In this document: piece after piece, positions 1-11,326 of the stretch
How positions within the stretch are numbered: position 1 is the first letter of the stretch
Layout: every line of letters starts with the position of its first letter
Origin: a virus
Reading direction: 5' to 3' (one strand)
DNA: 39,504 nucleotides
Virus record (IMG/VR): IMGVR_UViG_3300009001_000023
Location: 1 to 39,504 of that record
The notes under the pieces: model-generated
What the model was told of the DNA's origin: nothing
The model's input: the letters and a program-made list of their open reading frames with translations, nothing else
Database searches by the model: none
Made by a program: the position numbers and the translations under genes

Positions 1-3000
1 ACCAAGAGCAGTGCCTCCGTTGGGGCTGTATGTAATCTTGGTTCCAGTCAAGAATCCGTGAGAAGGAATCTTGATGACATTCTGTTCCAAGTCAACCGTA
101 AATTGTGGGTCAAAACTCTTTACAATTTCAGGAACTGAACCGTTAGCAGTTACCTCAAAAGTGGTCGGAGTGGGGACATCACTGATGGTGTAAGTGCCGT
201 CTGGAGTCCTAATCAAAGACTTCAGAGTGTGATTTCCTGTTGGAGTAGTTGCGGTGGTCAAATCAATAGCAACACCGTTGTTTGCATTGGATACAGATGT
301 AGCCAACTTCAAAGTGTTTCCATCAACTGGAATAACGTAGTACGGAGTTGCAGTAGTTAGACCACCAATAGCAACCCCACCACCAGTGTCGTACTCAACA
401 AGCTCGGCTAGCGAGAATCCGTGGTTTGGAATGGTGATTGTGTCATTCTCGTAATCAACTGACTTGTTGATAATAGAGTGGTTGCCAACACCAACACCCT
501 GAATGTCAGCGATGTTGACAAAACTTGGGTCTTCAGACAAACGAATTGTGTTGTCGTCAACCTTTTGGACGTAGTACGTGTCACGGTTGTTAAGACCCGG
601 AATTGCGGTGTCAGTGACCATAATGCCGTTGTAGCCATCAGTTGATGTCTCAACTAGGTCTGCAAATCCAGTAATGCCTTGACCAAGACTGTTGTAGCTG
701 TACAGACGAATTGTTCCAGAAGAAGCGGCAAAAGGAACTCTTTCAAGTTGGCAGGTTCCGGTTACCGAAGAAGCACCAATAGTTCCGTCGCCACCCAGTG
801 GGTCAGCAAACTGAATCCTGTTGCTTGCTGGAACACTGGTGATTGTGTGGGTTCCATTAAAGGATTCGATGTTTGTTCCGGTCATGTTTGAGATGACCAC
901 GGTGTCGCCAACTTGGAAGTTGTGAGTCGTGTTTAGCGTCACATCGCACGTTGAACCTGTTCGGCTTCTATTTGTTACTGAGAACTGAGTGACGTTCCCT
1001 TGAGTCGGCCTAGTCAAAGTGAAAGTGTTGTCATCGACAGCAGCAATTACATCGTATGTTCCGTTAAAGACCGATGTGTTATTCCCTGTCATGCCAGAAA
1101 TGTTCACACGCATACCAGCATCAAACCCATGCTCGTACTGAGTCTGAATCTGAATGATGTTGTGCGAAAGCATGTCTCGACCAGAAATTGTAAAGTCATA
1201 TCGAGGCTCATCGAAAGCACGAATCTGACGACTGGCCCAGACGGTTCCATCAACGTTCTGCTGGGCAATAGTTCCTGTGTTAGGAGTTACCCACTCGATT
1301 TCACGGTTGCTGGGGGTAGCGGTAATCTGCCACTCACCGTTAAACTCTTCTGGCTGATTTCCTGTGATGTTGGAAATTCGAATCCACTCACCGGGCTTCA
1401 TGCGGTGGTCTGTGTCTAAGTACATCCGCACTGTGTTGCCCGAGCGACGACGCCAAGTAATTCCAGTGTTGAAAACGTCGTCAAGGAAGTACGCACGACG
1501 GATACGACCAGAAACAACGCCAGCTGCTTCGTTTGTGGTGGTCAGACTTGTCCCGGTGTCCACATCATAGTAGAACTCGTTGGCGTTGCTAGTTCCAGCA
1601 ACAATCCAATCCCCATTGAACTCATCTTCGTTGTCTTGACCGTCTTCGAAGTTAAATACTCGAACACGATAGTTAGTGCTGAGGCGGTGGGGGTTGTCTG
1701 TCGTGATGTAGCGACGAGTACCCTCACTTCGGCGGTTAACAATGTTGCACTCAGCAGACCAAAGCTTGTCTGACTGGTCTGAGAAGTCCTTCATCTGGAA
1801 CCATGCGTCACCGCCATCGCTCCATCCGTGGGGTTCAGAGAAGTTGATAAAAATATCATTCCACTGATTGGTGTAACCAAGAAGGTCATCACCAAATCGA
1901 ATGCTCTCGATTCCCTTGGTGACTGGCTCATCTAGTTGAGCGTAAAGTTCATCTGCGTCAATAACCTGACTTACGAAGAACTGACGATTGAACACATCAC
2001 GGAAGCGGTTTTCCATGCTGTTGACCGTGATGCGGTCGCCAACTAGACGGTCGTGGTTGTAATCAAGGTTGAAATAGACACGAGTTCTACGGTCAAGACG
2101 ACGGCTTTCTACATAGCCACCACGCTTAGAGACGTAACCGGAAACATCTAGCTCTTCTGCCTGAGTCCGGTCAGCATAGTTATTGCGGTAACGCAAACGT
2201 GTCCGAGAGCCGTTGATTCCAGTCTCAATGTTGTCAATGCGAGCGAAGCCTTGAACGGTTGCGTACACATCGTCTGGCAACTGGAAGTACGGGAACGTGA
2301 TGTTCTCGTCTTCACCGATGGGAGCCGACGCATCATTGAACCAAAAACCGTACTCGTCTCGAATATCTCCAAGAGAGTTGGGGTTCCATGTGGCATCGTC
2401 CATGAACCATTCGCCGTTGAAGTAGCCACCATAGTTCTCGTCTGGAATCCCCTCAATCTTGATGAGGTAACCAGCATCATGGTAGTGAGGCCGGTCGCAG
2501 TAGATGTAGCGGTTACGTCCAGAAGACTGGATGCCACGAATCTTGACTCGACGCTCGCCAAGGAAGTACTCATAGTCAAGGTCACGCCTAGACGTTGCTC
2601 CTTCAGGGGCGTCGGTTGCGTTTTGAGTAAAGTTTTCCTCTGCTGTGAACGAGAATTCGTTTGCAGACTGAACACCAGTCACACGCCAGAAACCATTCCA
2701 ACGACGGTTAATAGCAACACTTGTTGCGGGAAGACCTTGAATATCAACAAACATATTGGTCGAAAGACCGTGGTTAGCGTTTGTCGTGATGTAACGAGTA
2801 TTTCCAGATGAGCGGAAGCTTGTGATTCCAAGAGTCGGGTATGCAGCACGCTCCGAAGGACGCTGAACATTGTCAAACAGCAAGAATTGGTTTCCGTCAA
2901 AGCCGCCGTCTGTGTCGATGTCTACATACTTGTAAACACCGCCAGAGTAAAGACGCTTAACCTCATAGTCACGAGATTTGGCGTACTGAACCGTTTGACC

Positions 3001-5028
3001 AGTGACATATCCATGACTTGGGAGATAGATGCTGTCTTCAAATTCGTTTACAACAGTGAAGATGAAGCTGTGGTTACGACCTTCACCAAGGGCAGTCAAG
3101 TCAAGAACTGGTCCATCAAGGGACTGGCTAAGAGTGAATCGGTTAGCGTCAATTACTTCCTTGACGTAGTAAGTGGCATTGTCCTGCAGAGGAACAATTG
3201 GGTCCTGCTCGTTTGTTCGATAGCGAACAGGCTGGTTAGCCAAGAACCCATGATTAGGAATAGTAAAGCTATTTGTGTCAAGGTTAACGATGACATCGTT
3301 AAATCCTTCTGATGTTGCTGAAGAAGCAGCAGTCAGATTGACAGTCGTGTAGTCGGGGTCCGGTGTTGTGCTGAGACGGAATGAGTAGTCATCTACAACG
3401 TCGATGTAGTAAACAGAGGTCTCGTTGAGAGTTGAGACAGGAGTTCCAGTGTGGAAGTAGTTAACAGCTTTTCCAGCAAAAAGCCCGTGAGGCTCAGTCA
3501 AATGAATCTGATTGCTGTCTACATCAATAGTGATTGGGATAAAAGCGTGATATGAACTTCCGGCAGGCTCAACCTCGATGGCATTTAGGTCAGCGGCTGC
3601 ATCTTCTGGAGTTTCATGCAGAACAAATCCAAAAACAGTGGATTCAACGAGAGTTACTTCAACGGAACCCGGTTCGTCAGAACCGTTCCAAGCAACTGTT
3701 CCGATGTCTCGACCCAAGAGTTGAGAAGAACCGTTGTATGTTCCTTCCGAGGTTGCAACGTCAGTAGCAGTCGCAATAATCCACGAACCACCGCCACCAC
3801 ACCAACGAGAGCCAGAGCGGTTGTTGGTTGCTCCACCGGAGTATCCACCAGCACCACCGGGGCCACCCCAGCTCTGACCGTCAGAGCCTGCGCCACCACC
3901 GAAGCCACCTTCAGCAGAAGATGAGCCAGCGCTATACCCTCCAGCTAGACCATTGAAAAAGTTCTGACCACCGCCGCCTCGTTCGGAGTTTCCACCACTT
4001 GTGTAAAAACCACCACCAGCTCCACCAGCGGACCGACCAGAACCACCTCTACCTTCGGTTCCAAATCCAGAGTTGTAGTTCTGGGAACGACCACCTTGGT
4101 TAGTCGTCTCACCATTTCCTCGACCCGTGCCACGAGCTGAAGTGGTGTTAGAGGAGGAAGAGCCGCCACCAGCGACAAACAGGGGGATATTTCCATCTTT
4201 ACGAACTACGAACGTTCCACCAGAAGAAGCAGGCCATGTAGTGTTGTTTGGTGGCAAATCACCGACTTGACCAACAACAACAGTAATAGTTTCGCCACGG
4301 TTTAGACGAACTCGTCCCTTGACTGTGGCCCCAAGACCAGCGTTTGCTCGACCAACTCGACCAGAAGCACCTTTTACAGTGAACTCATAGATACCATCAA
4401 CTGGAACTTCCCAGTCTTGATACCCCTGAAAGTCCCCCTGAGAAAGGTACTGAGAGGCCCAGCTGGCTCCTTCATTTTCATACTCTGTACGAAGTTGTGA
4501 AATTGTTGGTCCGTAACGACCAGTGGAGCCACCAGTTGTAAATGTGTGTGTCGTGAAATTATAGGTAGAAGAGCCGCCTAGACCCGTGAGAAGGTTTTTG
4601 ACGTAGTAAACATTTCCTGATGTCAGACCAGTAATTGGCTCTGCGTCTGTAACATATTTGACAGCTTGCTGGTCTGCGTACTTGACCTGAGACAGGTTGA
4701 ACTGCTGATTGTAAACATTCGGGAAGTTGAAGGTTACTGTTCCTGCAGCAAAGTTTGTGATGTCAATATTGGCTCCTCCTTGAGTGGAAGAGAAACCAAC
4801 ACTGAAATCGTCGGAATTTAAAAAGTAAACAGTGTCAGTGTCAATGCCAACAAGGTCTCCTGTGCCCTCACGGAAAACCCAAGCGCTGTCATCGGTGACA
4901 TCTGAGGAGAGAGTGGTAGCGTCGTCACGCCCGGGGAAGTACACAAAATCTTCATCCAGATTGACATTTGTCTTCTGGAGAGTGTGCGTTCCCGCCCCAC
5001 CCACAGCAGTGATGTTCAGCAGTGCCAT
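1..5028 (-). CDS. Giant HGF/FCCH-repeat virion adhesion protein (C-terminus outside window)
   Basis: The frame is open from ATG 5028 down to base 1 with no stop, so at least 1676 residues are present and the C-terminus lies beyond the window. An AGGAG sits 10 nt before the ATG. Residues about 200-460 form a glycine-rich domain: a beta module with VDGIYEFTVKGASG and an ITVVVGQVGD strand, then a long Gly/Ser tract, as in many phage fibre proteins. From about residue 490 onward the protein is an irregular array of modules of roughly 60-90 residues. Each has an HGF or HGL turn (for example IPNHGFLANQPVRY), a TYYVKEV or FNGEWQI strand and an NTFTL strand. This resembles the repeats that annotation pipelines label E1 FCCH-like in phage baseplate and fibre proteins. 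Inferred role: tail or baseplate adhesion. It is probably transcribed with the fibre genes to its right, with an extra promoter at 5062. Confidence 0.85.
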   Translation of the reverse strand, partial: MALLNITAVGGAGTHTLQKTNVNLDEDFVYFPGRDDATTLSSDVTDDSAWVFREGTGDLVGIDTDTVYFLNSDDFSVGFSSTQGGANIDITNFAAGTVTFNFPNVYNQQFNLSQVKYADQQAVKYVTDAEPITGLTSGNVYYVKNLLTGLGGSSTYNFTTHTFTTGGSTGRYGPTISQLRTEYENEGASWASQYLSQGDFQGYQDWEVPVDGIYEFTVKGASGRVGRANAGLGATVKGRVRLNRGETITVVVGQVGDLPPNNTTWPASSGGTFVVRKDGNIPLFVAGGGSSSSNTTSARGTGRGNGETTNQGGRSQNYNSGFGTEGRGGSGRSAGGAGGGFYTSGGNSERGGGGQNFFNGLAGGYSAGSSSAEGGFGGGAGSDGQSWGGPGGAGGYSGGATNNRSGSRWCGGGGSWIIATATDVATSEGTYNGSSQLLGRDIGTVAWNGSDEPGSVEVTLVESTVFGFVLHETPEDAAADLNAIEVEPAGSSYHAFIPITIDVDSNQIHLTEPHGLFAGKAVNYFHTGTPVSTLNETSVYYIDVVDDYSFRLSTTPDPDYTTVNLTAASSATSEGFNDVIVNLDTNSFTIPNHGFLANQPVRYRTNEQDPIVPLQDNATYYVKEVIDANRFTLSQSLDGPVLDLTALGEGRNHSFIFTVVNEFEDSIYLPSHGYVTGQTVQYAKSRDYEVKRLYSGGVYKYVDIDTDGGFDGNQFLLFDNVQRPSERAAYPTLGITSFRSSGNTRYITTNANHGLSTNMFVDIQGLPATSVAINRRWNGFWRVTGVQSANEFSFTAEENFTQNATDAPEGATSRRDLDYEYFLGERRVKIRGIQSSGRNRYIYCDRPHYHDAGYLIKIEGIPDENYGGYFNGEWFMDDATWNPNSLGDIRDEYGFWFNDASAPIGEDENITFPYFQLPDDVYATVQGFARIDNIETGINGSRTRLRYRNNYADRTQAEELDVSGYVSKRGGYVESRRLDRRTRVYFNLDYNHDRLVGDRITVNSMENRFRDVFNRQFFVSQVIDADELYAQLDEPVTKGIESIRFGDDLLGYTNQWNDIFINFSEPHGWSDGGDAWFQMKDFSDQSDKLWSAECNIVNRRSEGTRRYITTDNPHRLSTNYRVRVFNFEDGQDNEDEFNGDWIVAGTSNANEFYYDVDTGTSLTTTNEAAGVVSGRIRRAYFLDDVFNTGITWRRRSGNTVRMYLDTDHRMKPGEWIRISNITGNQPEEFNGEWQITATPSNREIEWVTPNTGTIAQQNVDGTVWASRQIRAFDEPRYDFTISGRDMLSHNIIQIQTQYEHGFDAGMRVNISGMTGNNTSVFNGTYDVIAAVDDNTFTLTRPTQGNVTQFSVTNRSRTGSTCDVTLNTTHNFQVGDTVVISNMTGTNIESFNGTHTITSVPASNRIQFADPLGGDGTIGASSVTGTCQLERVPFAASSGTIRLYSYNSLGQGITGFADLVETSTDGYNGIMVTDTAIPGLNNRDTYYVQKVDDNTIRLSEDPSFVNIADIQGVGVGNHSIINKSVDYENDTITIPNHGFSLAELVEYDTGGGVAIGGLTTATPYYVIPVDGNTLKLATSVSNANNGVAIDLTTATTPTGNHTLKSLIRTPDGTYTISDVPTPTTFEVTANGSVPEIVKSFDPQFTVDLEQNVIKIPSHGFLTGTKITYSPNGGTALG

Positions 5029-5061
5029 TTGCTAGCAGCTCCTCTTTCTAGACCTTCTCTT

Positions 5062-5069
5062 ATTATACA
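5062..5069 (-). promoter_or_regulatory. Candidate -10 box (TATAAT) before giant adhesion gene
   Basis: On the minus strand TGTATAAT lies in the 48-bp gap between the upstream stop and the ATG at 5028. No good -35 is visible. This could start a separate transcript for the giant gene. Confidence 0.4.
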
Positions 5070-5076
5070 GCGAGAG

Positions 5077-7551
5077 TTACCTGACGAACACTGCCAAACC
5101 AGTGAAAAGTCGGTAGTTAGTGACGTTTGTATTGAAGCCGTTGTTCCAAAAGTGACCACCAACACGGAATGAATAGTTGGAGGTGTAGTTAAACCCAATT
5201 CCACCACCAAAGCGCCCAGAAGTGTTGCTCGTACCACCCATACCAATCATTGCAGCACCGTGACCAGTGACGTTGTTTGATGTAATAGTGTCAAACCCAC
5301 CGGTCATGTAGCTGTTGATTGACCCATAGTTGTTGGCTCGGTCAGACAAAATTTTGAATCCATAAACTGTTGGGGTTTGGGCTTGATAATTTCTTGCCCC
5401 GGGGAAAAGCTCCAACTGACGGGTCCACGAGTACTCCAATTGAGATACCGAGGGGAACAGCCACTGGTCTCCGTAAGTTGTTAGGTCAGTTCCACCTGTC
5501 ACAGAACGCATGTTTGCAATCTGAGCGTTGTGCCTCCACCCAAGACGCTTAGTTGTGTCATTAATCGACACAACCATTACATCGTTGAAAGGAAGTTGAT
5601 AGAACAATTTAGAGAAGGAGTCAACATTACTGAAATCAGCATTTGAACTATCACTAAATAGAGTGTCAAAGTCCGAATCTTGATTCCATGCCCACCCATC
5701 CCAAGTTGAGCCATAGGTGTAGGCAGCACCGGAGTGGGTTGCTCCACCGGGACGACCAATATATGGACTCAAAAGAGTGTTGTAGGACAGCTTCATAATT
5801 TGCGTCCAACCACCACCTTCAAGGTCCATATCAACATAAGTCGGGTATGCAACTGTTCCACCGGGGGGCTTAATCCAGTAAGTGCCACTAGTTGCAGCCG
5901 GGTTGTCGTTCAGAATCTGTTGACCACTCGAAGCAGCACGGGCTTCAGTGCTTCCATCGAGAACAAAGCCTTTAGTGGTTGTTAGACGAATGTGAGTTCC
6001 GTCTGGGTAGACATCCTGAACGTAGTAATAATCTTGAGGTGTCTCTGATGTTGTAAAGGCTCCCCCAGCCGGATACGAATACAAAACCATGTCTGCTTCT
6101 TCAAAGTCATGTCCCGGTACAGCGAGAATGTCTTTATCAAGAGAAACTGATACGGCGGTTAGGGTCTGCGTCCCTGTTCCTCCAGAGATTGCAGTAAGCG
6201 TTGCCCCGTCTGGTGTGTCTGTAATGTTGATAACACTGGCAGATGGGTTTGTGGCTGTCACCCAATAAGTGGTGTTGTTTGTTAGGCCAGTGGCAGCAGC
6301 ACCATCTGTGCTGTAGAAAACCATCTGTCCAGCAGGCCAGTTGCTGTCACCGCTCAAAGCAATGTTGCCTAGACCACTAATGCTGTTAATTGTGAATGTG
6401 GCACCCTCAGAATTGTCTGCATCAAACTCGAAAGCGGTACCCCGAGATAGTTCTACGGAAATTTGAGTATCAAAATCTTGGTTATTACCAGAGAACTCTG
6501 CAACTAAATCTGCAATCTGGAATGTTCCAGTCATTGCTGACGTAATATCAATTACATCACCGTTAGGGACCTCGCTGACCGTGAAAGTCGAGAGAGAAGC
6601 ACCGAGAGCATCTACTCCCTTAAGGAAGACAACACCACGAGGTTTGTTTGCGAAGTACCCGCTAGAAGCTGTTACATCGTAGTAAAGAGGTGTTCCAATA
6701 GTCCGACCATCAAAATTTTCAGTCGTATGTCCGACGGTAATTGTGTTGTTTTCGAGGCTCACACCAGCAATCGGGCTCCCAGCCACATCGGCTGGCAAAC
6801 TAGCCGTTCTGTTGGAAAAATCGTAGTTTTGAGAGTCTACGGTGTTTGAAGCGTCAAAAATACGAGCAGTTGCGTTATTACTCGAATCGAAAGTGCTAGA
6901 CGCCGTATTCGTTGAATCAAACTCTTGAGAAATCGTAGAGTTTAGGTTCAAAAAATAGAAAGGTGTGTTTACCCCAAACCCGTGAGGGCTTTCTGTTGTA
7001 ACAGTCAGAGTAGAGGGGGTACCTGCATCAGTTACAAGACCATGCGAATCAGCAATACGAATCTGCGAGCCTTGGAAGAACTCACCAGTCACAATTGAGG
7101 TATACAAATCCTCAATAGCTGCTGTAAAGAACTGATTCTCTTTGGCTAGATAAGTAAAGGTTCTGGCTGTAGGAACCGAGTTGATGATGTAGGCACCGTC
7201 GGCTGTTAGTGACTTTGTTCCATTTACGTTGATAGGAATACCAACAGAAAGACCGTGGTCAAGGCTTGTTGTAACGGTCACTTCTCGGGAACCTTGAATT
7301 GTATTAATTGACGAGATATTGGGAATCGTCGTGTCACCCGACTTCGAGAAGAACGAAGGGGTGTTGTTGATTAGCTCTAGAGTCTCCCATTTAGTGGGCT
7401 GAAGACCATACTCAAAGTCGGTGTCAATGAGGTTGGCTGGCGTGGAGACACGGAGTTTAGTTACCGGGTCAACAAACTCTTTCGGGAACGAGATTTCGCC
7501 ACCAGTGCCACCACCAGTGCCCCCGCTACTACCACCAAGAAAACCCGGCAT
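5077..7551 (-). CDS. Phage fibre protein with C-terminal fibrinogen/intelectin-like domain
   Basis: 824 residues, ATG start preceded by AAAGAGG. After a Gly-rich leader, residues 20-70 carry a motif I know from aquatic T4-like phage structural proteins (LIDTDFEYGLQPTKWETLEL), probably a virion anchor. Residues 85-540 contain HGF/HGL beta repeats like those of the adjacent giant protein. From about residue 545 the sequence changes to SGTYWIKPPGG, then YVDMDLEGGGWTQIMKL, then a Trp- and Asn-rich tail with TSGRFGGGIGFNY. This is the pattern of fibrinogen-related or intelectin domains, where the GGGWT segment follows a short Asp-rich strand. Such domains bind glycans or acetyl groups, so this is probably the receptor-binding tip. 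The closing Cys and Ca-binding residues of the animal proteins are not clear, so the fold call is inference. Confidence 0.8.
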   Translation of the reverse strand: MPGFLGGSSGGTGGGTGGEISFPKEFVDPVTKLRVSTPANLIDTDFEYGLQPTKWETLELINNTPSFFSKSGDTTIPNISSINTIQGSREVTVTTSLDHGLSVGIPINVNGTKSLTADGAYIINSVPTARTFTYLAKENQFFTAAIEDLYTSIVTGEFFQGSQIRIADSHGLVTDAGTPSTLTVTTESPHGFGVNTPFYFLNLNSTISQEFDSTNTASSTFDSSNNATARIFDASNTVDSQNYDFSNRTASLPADVAGSPIAGVSLENNTITVGHTTENFDGRTIGTPLYYDVTASSGYFANKPRGVVFLKGVDALGASLSTFTVSEVPNGDVIDITSAMTGTFQIADLVAEFSGNNQDFDTQISVELSRGTAFEFDADNSEGATFTINSISGLGNIALSGDSNWPAGQMVFYSTDGAAATGLTNNTTYWVTATNPSASVINITDTPDGATLTAISGGTGTQTLTAVSVSLDKDILAVPGHDFEEADMVLYSYPAGGAFTTSETPQDYYYVQDVYPDGTHIRLTTTKGFVLDGSTEARAASSGQQILNDNPAATSGTYWIKPPGGTVAYPTYVDMDLEGGGWTQIMKLSYNTLLSPYIGRPGGATHSGAAYTYGSTWDGWAWNQDSDFDTLFSDSSNADFSNVDSFSKLFYQLPFNDVMVVSINDTTKRLGWRHNAQIANMRSVTGGTDLTTYGDQWLFPSVSQLEYSWTRQLELFPGARNYQAQTPTVYGFKILSDRANNYGSINSYMTGGFDTITSNNVTGHGAAMIGMGGTSNTSGRFGGGIGFNYTSNYSFRVGGHFWNNGFNTNVTNYRLFTGLAVFVR

Positions 7552-7642
7552 TATTCATTACCTCTTTCACGCCAAAACAGCCCTACATGTAGAATAGCAC
7601 CGCACTCGCTGTGCGATTTTGCGAATTTATTGGAAAAATTCA

Positions 7643-8293
7643 TTATACGCCTAGCCACCACGCTGTTGATACGGCGTATGTACTCTGAAGACCTCTTGGA
7701 CCAGTCGGTCCAGTCTGTCCACCCTGAGTGCGAACGAAAACTCCGTTGTAATAGACATAAGTAATAGCAGTACTTGTGTCAAACCAAGTGTCACCGTCTG
7801 TTGCCAGACCAATATCAGGCTGCTGGGGACTGGCAATAAACTTACCGACAGGACCAGTAGGTCCAGTAGGACCGGGAACTTCAGACTGAGGACCAGTCGA
7901 ACCGGTAGGACCAGTTTGCCCACGAGGCCCAGTGGGACCTTGAGGACCAGTTACGTTTGAATCAGCACCTGTGGGACCTGTTACACCTTGAGGACCAATG
8001 TCACCTTGATTACCTTGAGGTCCAGTGGGTCCTTGAACACCAGTTGGACCTGTGGGTCCCTGCGGACCAGCAACGTCAGAAACGGGTCCTGTAGCACCTT
8101 GAATACCTTGAGGACCTGTGTCACCCTTAGCACCAGTTGCACCTGTTGGTCCTTGAATACCTTGTGGACCCTGAGGACCAGTGGGAGCAGTGCGCTTTAG
8201 CTCCCAAACAGTGCCTGTCCACACCCAAGTGCTGTTTCCAGCGGTGAACTCTTCACCTACAACTGTGGGGGTTGGGAAATCAATTGCTGCCAC
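7643..8293 (-). CDS. Short collagen-like tail-fibre protein
   Basis: 216 residues, starting at GTG behind a strong AGGAGGAG. Residues 1-35 are the anchor module [16 protein letters not shown] ending in a [10 protein letters not shown] strand, shared with the genes at 9434-11317 and 11327-12034. Residues 36-150 are Gly-X-Y repeats rich in GPTGPTG and GPQG, which should form a collagen-like triple-helical rod. Residues 155-190 hold a compact module with [18 protein letters not shown], also seen inside the larger collagen-like fibres. The C-terminus is short (STAWWLGV) and has no trimerisation domain like that of the 627-residue paralogue. It is probably a small trimeric fibre or whisker. The repeat tract makes assembly errors possible, but the frame is intact. 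Confidence 0.85.
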   Translation of the reverse strand: MAAIDFPTPTVVGEEFTAGNSTWVWTGTVWELKRTAPTGPQGPQGIQGPTGATGAKGDTGPQGIQGATGPVSDVAGPQGPTGPTGVQGPTGPQGNQGDIGPQGVTGPTGADSNVTGPQGPTGPRGQTGPTGSTGPQSEVPGPTGPTGPVGKFIASPQQPDIGLATDGDTWFDTSTAITYVYYNGVFVRTQGGQTGPTGPRGLQSTYAVSTAWWLGV

Positions 8294-8334
8294 TGTACTC
8301 CTCCTTTCTATCCTCTAAATAATTATTGTACTTT

Positions 8335-8502
8335 TTATGGAATAACTGGTTCTGGGATTCCTGCATTTTTTCTCGCAACATAAGCCTCTGCCCAATTGAT
8401 TGCTGCTTCAAGACTTTCCCAAGGACCGCACTCGTCAATAACGTTGTCACCGTACATAATCTGTACAAGTGGGCCATCTGGAATGATTACATATTTAAAC
8501 AT
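8335..8502 (-). CDS. Small hypothetical protein in fibre cluster
   Basis: 55 residues, starting MFKYVIIPDGPLVQIMYGDN at ATG 8502 behind GGAG, 12 nt after the stop of the propeller gene. The middle has WESLEAAINWAEAYV. Short proteins with a conserved W-x-S-x-E-A...W-A-x-x-x-V pattern are common beside fibre genes in aquatic phages, but I know no function. A longer reading from 8625 would run through the propeller gene in another frame and is not supported. Possibly an assembly accessory or a soluble regulator; unresolved. Confidence 0.7.
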   Translation of the reverse strand: MFKYVIIPDGPLVQIMYGDNVIDECGPWESLEAAINWAEAYVARKNAGIPEPVIP

Positions 8503-8513
8503 CTTTATATCTC

Positions 8514-9431
8514 CTATACCGAATACGCAATCTTTCCGGAGCCCCCGACAGCAATACCGATACTGTCTTGCAGCAAGACAGCATTGATGTTGTCGAGACC
8601 GAAATTTGAAGGCCGCTGGGTCCACCCAACTCCGCTAAGAGAAGTTGCTAGCTTCCCGGCTGTACCGCCAGCAACATAGCTCTCTGAGTTTGCATCTACG
8701 GAAGTAATCCTAAAAGCACCAAAAGAAGGAGGTGGGTACACCTGAGTCCACGAGGTTCCGTTAGATGATGTAGCAATCTTTCCGGAGTCACCAACAGCAA
8801 CAAACTGAGTCCTGCTTTCGTTGGCTACAACATCGTTGATGGTGTCATAAACAAACGAAGAAGTTCTTTGCGTCCAATCAAGACCGTTTGTTGACGTAGC
8901 AAGTTTTCCGTCGTACCCAACAGCGATAATCAAAGTTTCGGTTGCGTAGACCTCATTTATAAAAGAAGTTCCAAAAGAAGAAGTTCTCAGTACCCACTCA
9001 ATGCCATCAATCGAGGTTGCTAGTTTTCCGGAGCCTCCAACAGCAATCCAAAGCGAAGCAGATGGTGCATAAGTTATTCCTAAAACAGCGCTAGCTCCGA
9101 AACCAGAAGCTCTTAAAGTCCACGTAATTCCATCAGTTGATGTAGCAATTTTTCCAGAACTTCCGCCAATCATGTAAAGACCGTCGTAGTACGCAGAAGA
9201 GTAAATATTGCTCGTACTGAAGTTCGATGTTCGAGCAACCCAACTAAACCCACTGTCAGTGGAAGTGGCTACTTTGCCTGAGTTTCCGGCAACAATGTAT
9301 TGACCAAAACTGTTGGATGTAATTGTATTGATAGTCGTCGTCCCAAAAGTCGAATCGGCAACCAAAGTCCACCCCGCTGCCACAAAGGGCACGGGGAGGG
9401 TTGCGTGCATCGCATGGGTTGAAATAAGCAT
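8514..9431 (-). CDS. Seven-bladed beta-propeller (BNR/sialidase-like repeats) virion protein
   Basis: 305 residues. ATG 9431 is chosen: it lies 2 nt after the stop of the collagen gene (TAATCATG). A TTG start at 9464 would overlap that gene by 31 bp. The protein holds seven copies of a 40-45 residue repeat with the core G.SGK.ATSTDG..WT.R.S.FG, namely NSGKVATS, SSGKIATS, GSGKLATS, YDGKLATS, DSGKIATS, TAGKLATS and GSGKIAYS. The first WTLV strand and the final GKIAYSV can close the ring, as in seven-bladed propellers. Repeats of this type occur in BNR/sialidase-like and YCF48-like propellers. No catalytic Arg triad of sialidases is evident, so glycan binding or a structural role is more likely than hydrolysis. 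Its position between collagen fibres suggests a fibre-tip module. Confidence 0.8.
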   Translation of the reverse strand: MLISTHAMHATLPVPFVAAGWTLVADSTFGTTTINTITSNSFGQYIVAGNSGKVATSTDSGFSWVARTSNFSTSNIYSSAYYDGLYMIGGSSGKIATSTDGITWTLRASGFGASAVLGITYAPSASLWIAVGGSGKLATSIDGIEWVLRTSSFGTSFINEVYATETLIIAVGYDGKLATSTNGLDWTQRTSSFVYDTINDVVANESRTQFVAVGDSGKIATSSNGTSWTQVYPPPSFGAFRITSVDANSESYVAGGTAGKLATSLSGVGWTQRPSNFGLDNINAVLLQDSIGIAVGGSGKIAYSV

Positions 9432-9433
9432 GA

Positions 9434-11317
<1,884 letters not shown>

Positions 11318-11326
11318 TATCTACCC

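Noticed and set aside
2251-2811. A 186-residue plus-strand ORF in the giant adhesion gene.
   Set aside because: The minus frame is open through the whole region with coherent repeats. The plus ORF has no ribosome site.
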